Shown: positions 32,392 through 39,712 of the stretch, piece by piece
Numbering within the stretch: position 1 is the first letter of the stretch
Layout: every line of letters starts with the position of its first letter
Source: Dawidia soli
GTDB taxonomy: Bacteria > Bacteroidota > Bacteroidia > Cytophagales > Cyclobacteriaceae
Assembly: GCF_018598185.1 (NCBI RefSeq)
Contig: NZ_JAHESC010000020.1
Coordinates: forward strand, 1 to 64,000
Direction: 5' to 3'
DNA length: 64,000 nucleotides
Program-made: the position numbers and the translations under genes
Notes under the pieces: model-generated
The model's database searches: none
What the model was told of the DNA's origin: nothing
Seen by the model: only the letters and a program-made list of their open reading frames with translations

Positions 32392-33814
32392 AAGCCTGCT
32401 GCTTTTCCTGCCGGCTCCAATACCAATAAAAGGGCAGACCGCTGCACATCAGTGCCAATCCTATCAGCGCCTCGCGCGGTTTGCCGATCAGTGTGATAAC
32501 AATCAATGCGATACAGAAAAGTATAAAGATGGCCGGCACCAAGGGGTACCCCCATGCCTTGTATGGCCGGGGTACGTCGGGCATCTTGTGGCGCAGTACA
32601 AATACGCCCAGGGTGGTGGCACCGTAAAAGATAAACGCGGCAAAGATGAGCATGTCGGTCAGCTGATCGAAGCTGCCGGAAAACACCAGAATGGACGACC
32701 ACACGGCCTGGATCCAGATGGCCTTCGAGGGCGTATTATACTTCGGGTGAATGTACGATGCGGCTTTGAAGAACATTCCTTCTTTGGCCATCGCATAGTA
32801 CAACCGTGGCGGGCCCAGCAGGGTGGTGTTGGTGCAGCCAAAGGTGGTGAGCAAAATAAGGATTGCAATGAAGAATGCCCCGGGCTCGCCGAGAAAGTGG
32901 CGGACCACGGCTACCGCGGCAATGGTATTCTGCGACGTTTTGGAGGCGATGATCTGGTCTACCGGCAGGATGTACAGGTAGGTGAAGTTGATGCACAGGT
33001 ATACCACCATGACAAACATGACCCCGAACACGAGGGCCAGCGGCAGGTTGCGGTTGGGATTCTTGATCTCACCGCCGATATAGCCGGTCGCGCTCCATCC
33101 TTCGTACGCCCAGAAGGCACCGAGCAAGGCGGCAAACATACTTTGAATGAACGAGGCGCTCATCCAGTCGCGTGGCTGGAAGTTGACGGACGGTGTCTGG
33201 AATGTTTCCAGGCTGCCGCCGCCGATGGTGAGCCCGAGGATGACGATCATAAAGATGCTGAACACCACGATGATCAGCACGGCCTTGCTCAGGCCTTCGC
33301 CAAATTTCAGACCGATATAGTTATTGTACGACAACGCCATGATCAGCAGGACGGTCAGTACTTTTACACCGAAGTTGTCGAAAGGAGTAAAGACACCTCC
33401 GATGGAAATCGAGGCCCACTCGGCCGGCAACATGGGCAGAGGCACGAGGGCATTGAACGATTGCGAGAAGACATAGGCAATGGAGGCTACCGCCGCCGAG
33501 CGGATCACGGTAAAGGTTGTCCATCCAAAAAGGAATGCAAAAAAACGATTGTATAGCTTACGGAAGTATACAAACTCACCACCCGAGTCGGCCAGCAAGC
33601 CCGCTACTTCGGCGTTGCTGAGCGCACCGCACAGCGTAATGAGGCCGGCGAGGATCCACGCCAGAAGGACCAGGTCGGCCGAGAGCAGCTCGGTGGCCAT
33701 GGGGGCTACTTTCTTATATACGCCTGAGCCGATAACGGAGCTGACGGTCAGGATGAAGGCCGAAAAGAGCCCCAGCGAGCGGACGAGTTGTCCTTGTGAA
33801 GATGGTTGTGCCAT
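32390..33814 (-). CDS. APC-family amino-acid permease
   Basis: The protein has 474 residues from the ATG at 33814 (MAQPSSQGQLVRSLGLFSAF). About twelve TM helices are visible. The first reads SAFILTVSSVIGSGVYKKVA and contains the unwound helix motif (IGSGVY) of the APC fold where the substrate amine and carboxylate bind. Later segments such as GAFWAYEGWSATGYIGGEIK and NPNRNLPLAL are typical of the LAT-like branch. It should import or exchange amino acids; the specificity is not readable. It is monocistronic and convergent with the signalling operon. Confidence 0.92.
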   Translation of the reverse strand: MAQPSSQGQLVRSLGLFSAFILTVSSVIGSGVYKKVAPMATELLSADLVLLAWILAGLITLCGALSNAEVAGLLADSGGEFVYFRKLYNRFFAFLFGWTTFTVIRSAAVASIAYVFSQSFNALVPLPMLPAEWASISIGGVFTPFDNFGVKVLTVLLIMALSYNNYIGLKFGEGLSKAVLIIVVFSIFMIVILGLTIGGGSLETFQTPSVNFQPRDWMSASFIQSMFAALLGAFWAYEGWSATGYIGGEIKNPNRNLPLALVFGVMFVMVVYLCINFTYLYILPVDQIIASKTSQNTIAAVAVVRHFLGEPGAFFIAILILLTTFGCTNTTLLGPPRLYYAMAKEGMFFKAASYIHPKYNTPSKAIWIQAVWSSILVFSGSFDQLTDMLIFAAFIFYGATTLGVFVLRHKMPDVPRPYKAWGYPLVPAIFILFCIALIVITLIGKPREALIGLALMCSGLPFYWYWSRQEKQQA

Positions 33815-33883
33815 AGTTTCAGGTTGGCGTAAAGAACGGGAAATTATGTTCAAATACCCAACCCGTCCCCCGGGCGGCAACCC

Positions 33884-34090
33884 CTATTTGTCGTCGGTGA
33901 TGTTTTTTTCACGGTATAGCTCCAGGATACGCTGCCGTTGGTAAAACACAACGGCCTTTAGCTTCTTGAGCTTTTGCCGGGCGGCCTTCAGCCGGGTGTG
34001 TGCGAGGCGAAGCTGGGCCTTCTTTTTCTGTAGCTTTTGCTCCAGCGTGTCCGTCGTGTGTTTGACGGTATTGTCAGGTGTGGGCTTCAT
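33884..34090 (-). CDS. Small basic coiled-coil protein
   Basis: This 68-residue protein is almost entirely a Lys/Arg/Gln-rich helix (LEQKLQKKKAQLRLAHTRLK followed by AARQKLKKLKAVVFYQRQR). There is no signal peptide. It overlaps the retropepsin-like gene by 4 nt (ATGA type), and the two are therefore probably co-expressed. No family is recognised; its charge could suit nucleic-acid or membrane contact, but that is speculation. Confidence 0.55.
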   Translation of the reverse strand: MKPTPDNTVKHTTDTLEQKLQKKKAQLRLAHTRLKAARQKLKKLKAVVFYQRQRILELYREKNITDDK

Positions 34091-34695
34091 GGCAGGTGGG
34101 GTGTGACGAGTGAGGTCAGGGCCGGTGCGATCGAGAGGGTATCGGTCGTCATCGGAATGGGGACGGCGCGACGTGGTAGCCGGTATGACAGGGCGAGCTT
34201 GTTGTAGTGAATGCCGATGTGGTATTTCGATAACACATCCGATCCGATGATGCCCGCGATGCGGATCTCTTCGTGATCATGGATCGTCCGGAACAACATG
34301 TGCATGTCCTGACTGTGCCAGGCGACATATTTCAACGGTAGCCGCCCAATCGCAAGATCACATCCTGACACCTGGTATACGTTGGTACGCCCACCCAGGC
34401 CATTGATCGAAAGCCCTTCGTGGTACACCGTATTGGCTACTTGAAAACCGAAGTGCTCGGCTTCACGGGCGTCCAGCACCGAAACGGAGGCGCCTGTATC
34501 AATGATGAACCACGCAGGTTTGCCATTGATACGCCCGCTTACTACCGGTATGCGGTTGACCATGCGAAAGGAAAAATATTCCTCTTCTTTCCGGGAGATG
34601 TCCGTATGTTGCGGTGCACAGCGTGTGAGAACAGCGATCAGCAGCAGCCCCGCGAGCCACTTGCCGGAATCATGACGGTAAAGAGTTGGTGCCAT
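34087..34695 (-). CDS. Retropepsin-like aspartyl protease lipoprotein
   Basis: The 202 residues begin with an N-terminal signal (WLAGLLLIAVLTRC) whose lipobox-like cysteine is residue 26, though Arg before the Cys is unusual. The catalytic motif is IIDTGAS with Asp66, followed by LDAREAEHFGFQV and NGLGGRTNVYQV, and the second family motif AGIIGSDVLSKYHIGIHY. One copy of DTGAS means it works as a homodimer, as retroviral-type proteases do. Such proteins are common in Bacteroidota and face the periplasm; substrates are unknown. Confidence 0.85.
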   Translation of the reverse strand: MAPTLYRHDSGKWLAGLLLIAVLTRCAPQHTDISRKEEEYFSFRMVNRIPVVSGRINGKPAWFIIDTGASVSVLDAREAEHFGFQVANTVYHEGLSINGLGGRTNVYQVSGCDLAIGRLPLKYVAWHSQDMHMLFRTIHDHEEIRIAGIIGSDVLSKYHIGIHYNKLALSYRLPRRAVPIPMTTDTLSIAPALTSLVTPHLP

Positions 34696-34833
34696 ACACA
34701 GTTTGTTTTTAGAGACATTGTACTGCGAAGAAAAGCAACGGGTTTCTTACAGTACTGCCCAATTAGACCAAGGTTACGTGCGCAACGTTACATACCGCCT
34801 GGGCCGCACAAAAGCCCGCAGCGGTCGACTAAA

Positions 34834-34863
34834 GTCGTTTGTATGGCCGGTAGTGTCGTTTGT
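34834..34863. promoter_or_regulatory. Predicted LytTR-type binding site (two 9-bp direct repeats)
   Basis: GTCGTTTGT occurs at 34834-34842 and exactly again at 34855-34863, separated by 12 nt. LytTR regulators bind two 9-bp direct repeats with 12-13 nt between them, so the geometry fits. The site is 60-90 nt before the LytS-type gene, whose partner regulator is LytTR-type, suggesting autoregulation. Confidence 0.55.
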
Positions 34864-34922
34864 CTAAAAAGAATGCAGTTCTATAACCTATTTCAGACAT
34901 TCACAGTATATGCTGAGAGATA

Positions 34923-36086
34923 ATGCCTGCCATGGATAGAAAAATGTCCTTTTTTGACCTCCGGCAAGATCGCTACCGCATCTGGCTGCACGTGATCTTC
35001 TGGATGGCCTACGTCTTCTATGAGGGCATTGTCTGGGGCCGCGTCGATGGCGACTACGCGCGCCGCCTGGCGTGCTCGCTGATCGATCTGCCGGTCAAGC
35101 TGGTGGCGGCGTACTATACTCTCTATGTACTGATCGACCGCTTCTTCATTCAGCGCCGGTATGCTGGGTTCCTCTTCCTGCTGCTGTTGTCGATGACGGT
35201 CTTTGGGATCATCTCCCGTGTTGTGGGGTATTATGTTATCTATCCGCTTTATTACCCGGAAGCGATGAGCGTGGGCGTCTTTTTTACACCCAAGATCCTG
35301 ATCACCATCTTCTCGATCTATTCCGTGGTGGGCATTCTGGCGTCCTTTCACCTGGTGCGGCAGTGGTACCGGCACGAGCAGGCCACGCGGGCGCTCGAAG
35401 ACGCGCGGCAGCAGTTGCAGAAAGAAATGCTCGAAGCCGAGCTCAAGCTGCTCAAGTCGCAGATCAATCCTCACTTTCTTTTTAATACTCTCAACAACTT
35501 ATACGTGCTGGCCCTGCAGCAATCCGAGAAGACACCCGAGATCGTGTATAAGCTCTCCAGCCTCATGAGTTACATGCTCTACGAAGGCAATCACGCCGAA
35601 GTACCGCTCGAACGGGAGATACACTACATCCGCAACTACATTGCCCTCGAACAGATCCGCTACGATGCCCGCCTGGAGGTGGCCTTTAATATATACGATG
35701 ATGTAGGGCACTTAAAAGTTGCACCGCTCGTGCTGCTGCCCTTTGTGGAGAATGGTTTTAAGCACGGCGTCAGCCACCAGCTGACCGGTGCGTGGATCCG
35801 CATCGACATCGGCTTTCAAGACGGCGTGCTGATCATTAAAGTCGAGAACAGCAAGCCCCCGGAAAGTGAGCGCCCTTATCGCTCCAACCTTCATTCGGGC
35901 TTTGGCCTGGATAATCTGAAAAAACGTCTCGACCTGATGTACCCCGGCTGTTACCACCTGGACGTGCTGGACGAAGAAGACTCCTACCTGGTCGTATTGC
36001 GATTGACCCTCGAAGAAAAAGAAGAAGACTCCTATACAGAATTGAACCCTAGCCCCGTAGCGTATGAAATGTCTGATCGTGGATGA
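34923..36086 (+). CDS. LytS/YehU-type sensor histidine kinase
   Basis: This 387-residue protein has four TM helices in about the first 145 residues, then a coiled coil and the His_kinase domain. The phospho-acceptor His184 lies in SQINPHFLFNTLNNLY, the signature of the family. The ATP-binding N-box reads LVLLPFVENGFKHGV and the G-box FGLDNLKKRLDLMYPG. There is no periplasmic sensor domain, so signals are probably sensed in the membrane. The start at 34923 is the first ATG; ATGs at 34932 and 34944 are possible. It overlaps the LytTR regulator gene by 23 nt. Confidence 0.94.
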   Translation: MPAMDRKMSFFDLRQDRYRIWLHVIFWMAYVFYEGIVWGRVDGDYARRLACSLIDLPVKLVAAYYTLYVLIDRFFIQRRYAGFLFLLLLSMTVFGIISRVVGYYVIYPLYYPEAMSVGVFFTPKILITIFSIYSVVGILASFHLVRQWYRHEQATRALEDARQQLQKEMLEAELKLLKSQINPHFLFNTLNNLYVLALQQSEKTPEIVYKLSSLMSYMLYEGNHAEVPLEREIHYIRNYIALEQIRYDARLEVAFNIYDDVGHLKVAPLVLLPFVENGFKHGVSHQLTGAWIRIDIGFQDGVLIIKVENSKPPESERPYRSNLHSGFGLDNLKKRLDLMYPGCYHLDVLDEEDSYLVVLRLTLEEKEEDSYTELNPSPVAYEMSDRG

Positions 36087-36786
36087 CGAACCCCTGGCCC
36101 GGCAGTTGCTGGAGCGTTACATCGCCAATGTGAACGGCCTGACCCTGGTAAAAAGTGCAGAGAATTCCATCGACGCCTTTACCGTTATCCAGAACCGGCC
36201 CGTAGACCTGATCTTCCTGGATATACAGATGCCCCAGATCACCGGCATCGAGCTGCTCAAGTCCCTCAAGCAGCGCCCCCGCGTGATACTCACCACTGCC
36301 TACCGTGAATACGCCTTCGAAGCCTACGACCTGGATGTCGTAGACTACCTGTTAAAGCCGATCTCTTTCGATCGCTTTCTGCGCAGCATCAGCAAGATAT
36401 ACCAGCTCCGTCAGCCCATTGCCCAGACCGAAGAAGTATTGCCCGGCGTGCAATCTTTTGACGGTGCGTATATCTATGTAAAAGAGGATCGCGAAATGAT
36501 CAAGGTCTTTCTGAAAGATATACTATACATCGAAAGTCTGCGCGACTACGTTCGCATCAAAACCGAGCAGCGTCAGATCATTACCTACCAGAAGATCAGT
36601 TGCCTGGAGCAGAAGCTGCCGGAGAGCAAGTTTGTGCGGATACACCGGTCGTTTATTGTGGCGTGTGACCATGTGTCTTCGTTTACGGTGCACTCGGTGC
36701 GGGTAGGGGGTCTGGAGATACCGATTGGACGGAATTACAAGAATAGTACGCTGAAGGTGCTGCATCGGGATAATGTGTTGTTGTAG
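36064..36786 (+). CDS. LytTR-family response regulator
   Basis: The 240 residues comprise a CheY-like receiver with D7/D8 and phospho-acceptor D53 (LIFLDIQMPQITG), and a C-terminal LytTR DNA-binding domain at about 135-238 (YIYVKEDREMIKVFLKDILY, VRIHRSFIVACDHVSSF, IPIGRNYK). It pairs with the overlapping LytS-type kinase. LytTR domains bind tandem 9-bp repeats, and a fitting pair lies upstream of the operon at 34834-34863. The regulated genes beyond itself are unknown. Confidence 0.95.
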   Translation: MKCLIVDDEPLARQLLERYIANVNGLTLVKSAENSIDAFTVIQNRPVDLIFLDIQMPQITGIELLKSLKQRPRVILTTAYREYAFEAYDLDVVDYLLKPISFDRFLRSISKIYQLRQPIAQTEEVLPGVQSFDGAYIYVKEDREMIKVFLKDILYIESLRDYVRIKTEQRQIITYQKISCLEQKLPESKFVRIHRSFIVACDHVSSFTVHSVRVGGLEIPIGRNYKNSTLKVLHRDNVLL

Positions 36787-36812
36787 GTTTTACTTTTAAC
36801 GCCTCACTCCAA

Positions 36813-38177
36813 CTAAGATTGTTTCTTGAAGTATAGCTGAAAGGATGCGCCCTGGCCGGGTACGGACTGTACCCGAATCGTTCCACCATGCAGGCTCATG
36901 ATCTGCTTCGACAAGCTCAGCCCTATGCCCATACCTTCCTTCCGTGTGGAGAAGAACGGTATAAAGATATCGTTGATCTCTTTCGGCGGAATGCCCTTGC
37001 CGTTGTCGGTCACTTCCAGGATCGTGTGCCGGTCGCCTGCATAGGCGCGGAGCGAGATCTGCTTCTGTTGCGTGGCCTGTAGCGCATACGTACTGTTGCT
37101 CACCAAATTAATAATGACTTGCTCGATCAGCGCTGCATCGCCGGCAATCGTCAAGGCTGTATCGTCTGCCGTTGTCGTGAGTGTAATGCCCTGGCGTTGT
37201 AGATCGGGTGTGAGGAGGTTGCTGAGATGGTCGAAGAATGTGGGGAGGTGAATGGAGCCCATGGCAGGCCGGGGTATGCGCGACAACGTGCGATACTTGT
37301 CGACAAAGCTCAGCAGGCCTTCACTGCGTTTGTGAATGGTGTTGAGCGAGAAGCGGATATCGTCCAGGTTGTCGGCTGTTACAGTGGTATACGGCTTGGG
37401 TTGCCCGTAGGCATCGGTGAGCATATCTTGTAATGTTTCCGTCAGCGACGCAATGGGCGTAACGGAGTTCATGATCTCGTGGGTGAGAATACGGATGAGC
37501 TTATGCCAGGCTTCAATCTCTTGCTGCTCGATCTCGGTGCGAATGTCTTGCAGGCTGATCAGCCGGTGTGGCTTGCCCAGGATGATGGTCGTACTTACGG
37601 CCACGGCCAGGTGCCCGGTGCCGGCATCCTGCGCGGGCGCTACCAGGGTGCGCCCGTGGTCACCGAGGTTTTCGAGTGCTTTTGTCAGGTGCGGGTGCTG
37701 TGCCTGCAGGTGCTTCCAATCGCGGGTGTCGTCGACTTGGAGCAAGCTGGCGGCCGTTTGATTCATGAGCACCAGCTCGTCACCCGCCAGGGTGAGAATG
37801 CCGATCGGCAACTGGCCCACGAGCATTTGCAGGAAACGATACTGCGCCTCCTTTTCGACCTTTACCTGCTGGTACGCTTCCAGTACCTGTTGCATGCTTG
37901 CTTCCAGGGCGCGGAAGCTGCGGCCGCCGGAGGGTTGCTGAAAGGTCATGGTCAGGTCGCCGTGACGGATGCCAAGGAAAAAACGCTCCAGCGCGCGGTT
38001 GGTCTTTTGCACGTACCAGATCAGGCCGCCGGCTTGCAACACTACGAGCAGGGCAACGGTAAGCTGGTTAAACCGCATGTGAGGATACTGCAAGAGCCAG
38101 GCAAACGCTACCATGCTCATGAGCAGCAGTGTCGTGCGTATCACGATCTGTACCGTAAAGTTTTGATTAAATGCCAT
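36813..38177 (-). CDS. NtrY-like sensor histidine kinase
   Basis: This 454-residue membrane kinase has two TM helices at about 9-30 and 38-55, a linker, a PAS-like region at about 115-215, the dimerisation box with His233 (LIRILTHEIMNSVTPIASLT) and a complete HATPase: N-box IEQVIINLVSNSTYAL, D-box VTDNGKGIPP, G-box GMGIGLSLSKQIMSLHGG. It ends in SFQLYFKKQS. The gene overlaps the sigma-54 activator gene by 11 nt and is translated after it. The pair should phosphorylate the activator in response to an envelope signal. Confidence 0.94.
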   Translation of the reverse strand: MAFNQNFTVQIVIRTTLLLMSMVAFAWLLQYPHMRFNQLTVALLVVLQAGGLIWYVQKTNRALERFFLGIRHGDLTMTFQQPSGGRSFRALEASMQQVLEAYQQVKVEKEAQYRFLQMLVGQLPIGILTLAGDELVLMNQTAASLLQVDDTRDWKHLQAQHPHLTKALENLGDHGRTLVAPAQDAGTGHLAVAVSTTIILGKPHRLISLQDIRTEIEQQEIEAWHKLIRILTHEIMNSVTPIASLTETLQDMLTDAYGQPKPYTTVTADNLDDIRFSLNTIHKRSEGLLSFVDKYRTLSRIPRPAMGSIHLPTFFDHLSNLLTPDLQRQGITLTTTADDTALTIAGDAALIEQVIINLVSNSTYALQATQQKQISLRAYAGDRHTILEVTDNGKGIPPKEINDIFIPFFSTRKEGMGIGLSLSKQIMSLHGGTIRVQSVPGQGASFQLYFKKQS

Positions 38178-39531
38178 GGCGTTTCATTCGGCGGTAAAGT
38201 GCAGTGCGTGTAAGGCCCAATGTCCGGGCCGTGGTACTGACGTTGCCCTGGTGGTTGGCCAACGCTTGCTGAATAAACAGTTTCTCCATTTCGTCGAGCG
38301 TCTGCGGAGCAGCCGTAACGGGCTGGCGCGTGACGCCGCCGGTAAGCAGCCCTTCGGAGGCGATAACTTTACCTTCGGTAAGGATCACTGCGCGTTCTAC
38401 CGCGTGCTGCAGTTCGCGAATGTTGCCGGGCCAGGCATATTTCTTCAAACGGCTTAACACGGCTTTATCGAACTTCATACCCGGTCGCTTATACTTCTGT
38501 GCATAGCGCGCCAGGAAGTGCTCGGCCAGCAGGGGGATGTCGTCGGTCCGCTCGCGCAGCGACGGCACGCGAATCTCAACGGTGTTGATGCGATAGAGCA
38601 GGTCCTGCCGGAATCTCTTGTCGAAGACCATCTCGTGCAGCGGCATGTTCGTGGCACAGATCAGCCGGAAGTCTACCGCCAGTTCTTTAGCCGAGCCCAC
38701 CCGTTGTATCCGGCGGTGTTGCAGCACCGTCAGCAATTTGGCTTGCAGGGCGAGGGAAAGGTTGCCGATCTCGTCCAGGAAGATGGTGCCGCCCGCGGCG
38801 ATCTCAAAGCGGCCGGCCTTGTCGTGGCGTGCGTCGGTAAAGGCGCCCTTTGCATGTCCGAACAGCTCGCTCTCAAAAAGCGTCTCGCTAATGGCCCCCA
38901 GGTCTACGCTGATAAATACATGGTCACGCCGTGCGGACTGCCGGTGAATGGCCCGCGCGACCAACTCCTTGCCCGTGCCGTTTTCACCGAGGATCAACAC
39001 GTCTGCGTCGGTCGCGGCCACCCGTGTAATAAGCTCTTGGACGCGCTGTATGGCGGGTGAGGTGCCGATGAACTCATGATAGTGATGATCGAGGTCGCCG
39101 CTAAGTTTTTCCTGTGTTTCTTTTAACCGGACAACTTCCCTTTTCGAACGGCGTAGCTGCAAGGCCGAGAGGATGGTGCCCAGCAGCTTCTGGTTCTTCC
39201 ATGGTTTAAGTACAAAGTCCGTCGCGCCATTCTTCATCGCCTTTACCGCCAGATCCACTTCGCCGTAGGCGGTAATGAGAATGACAACCGCCTGTGGATC
39301 GAGGCGTAGAATTTCGCTGAGCCAGTAAAATCCCTCTTCACCGTCGTTCACGCCGCGCGTGAAATTCATGTCGAGCAGGATCACGTCGTAGTCCGTTGTT
39401 TTCATCCGCGCCGGCAACTGTGTGGGGTCGCCTTCGATATGTACGGTGCTCAGCTCTTGCTTCAGGAACATCCGCGCGGTTTCCAGGATGTCCCGTTCGT
39501 CATCAACAATCAATACCGAGGCGGTGGTCAT
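38167..39531 (-). CDS. Sigma-54-dependent response regulator (NtrC family)
   Basis: The protein has 454 residues from the ATG at 39531 (MTTASVLIVDDERDILETAR). It contains a receiver with phospho-acceptor D54 (VILLDMNFTRG), an AAA+ domain with Walker A GENGTGKELVARAIH and the sigma-54 contact loop GAFTDA in place of the usual GAFTGA, a Walker B near GGTIFLDEIGNL, and a Fis-type helix-turn-helix at the end (TTARTLGLTRTALYRRMKRH). It is divergent from the FtsX permease gene at 39713, which has a sigma-54-like promoter and an upstream dyad. That permease is the likely target. Confidence 0.95.
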   Translation of the reverse strand: MTTASVLIVDDERDILETARMFLKQELSTVHIEGDPTQLPARMKTTDYDVILLDMNFTRGVNDGEEGFYWLSEILRLDPQAVVILITAYGEVDLAVKAMKNGATDFVLKPWKNQKLLGTILSALQLRRSKREVVRLKETQEKLSGDLDHHYHEFIGTSPAIQRVQELITRVAATDADVLILGENGTGKELVARAIHRQSARRDHVFISVDLGAISETLFESELFGHAKGAFTDARHDKAGRFEIAAGGTIFLDEIGNLSLALQAKLLTVLQHRRIQRVGSAKELAVDFRLICATNMPLHEMVFDKRFRQDLLYRINTVEIRVPSLRERTDDIPLLAEHFLARYAQKYKRPGMKFDKAVLSRLKKYAWPGNIRELQHAVERAVILTEGKVIASEGLLTGGVTRQPVTAAPQTLDEMEKLFIQQALANHQGNVSTTARTLGLTRTALYRRMKRHGI

Positions 39532-39565
39532 ACGCGTGTTTTTGTCGTCGGGAAAGGTAGAGAAT

Positions 39566-39608
39566 TGTATCGGAAACAAACAAATGAGTGTATCGGAAGT
39601 GATACACT
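39566..39608. promoter_or_regulatory. Predicted enhancer site for the NtrC-type regulator
   Basis: An inverted repeat with 8-bp perfect arms (39587-39594 and 39601-39608) and a 6-nt spacer lies between the divergent genes. The ten bases TGTATCGGAA occur at 39566-39575 and again at 39589-39598, 23 nt apart. The site is about 60-100 nt upstream of the sigma-54-like promoter at 39670, a normal enhancer distance. Confidence 0.5.
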
Positions 39609-39669
39609 TTACTGTGTGAATTTATGGTGCTTTATGTGTAATTGATTGGAGAATAGATAATTGCGAGTG

Positions 39670-39685
39670 TGGCACTGCATTTGGA
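39670..39685 (+). promoter_or_regulatory. Sigma-54-type promoter of the FtsX permease gene
   Basis: TGGCAC, 5 nt, then TTGGA, matches the -24/-12 consensus TGGCAC-N5-TTGCA with one mismatch and exact spacing. The start codon is 28 nt downstream. It points away from the NtrC-type gene. Confidence 0.6.
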
Positions 39686-39712
39686 TGACCTGGATCACTA
39701 ACTTTCGGCTTT

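Noticed and set aside
32588-33556. Plus-strand open frame of 322 codons
   Set aside because: It is opposite the amino-acid permease; composition is charged and repetitive, with no domain.
38167-39531. GAFTDA in place of GAFTGA as evidence of a sigma-54-independent regulator
   Set aside because: The change is mild, the rest of the contact loop and Walker motifs are intact, and a matching sigma-54 promoter lies next to the gene.
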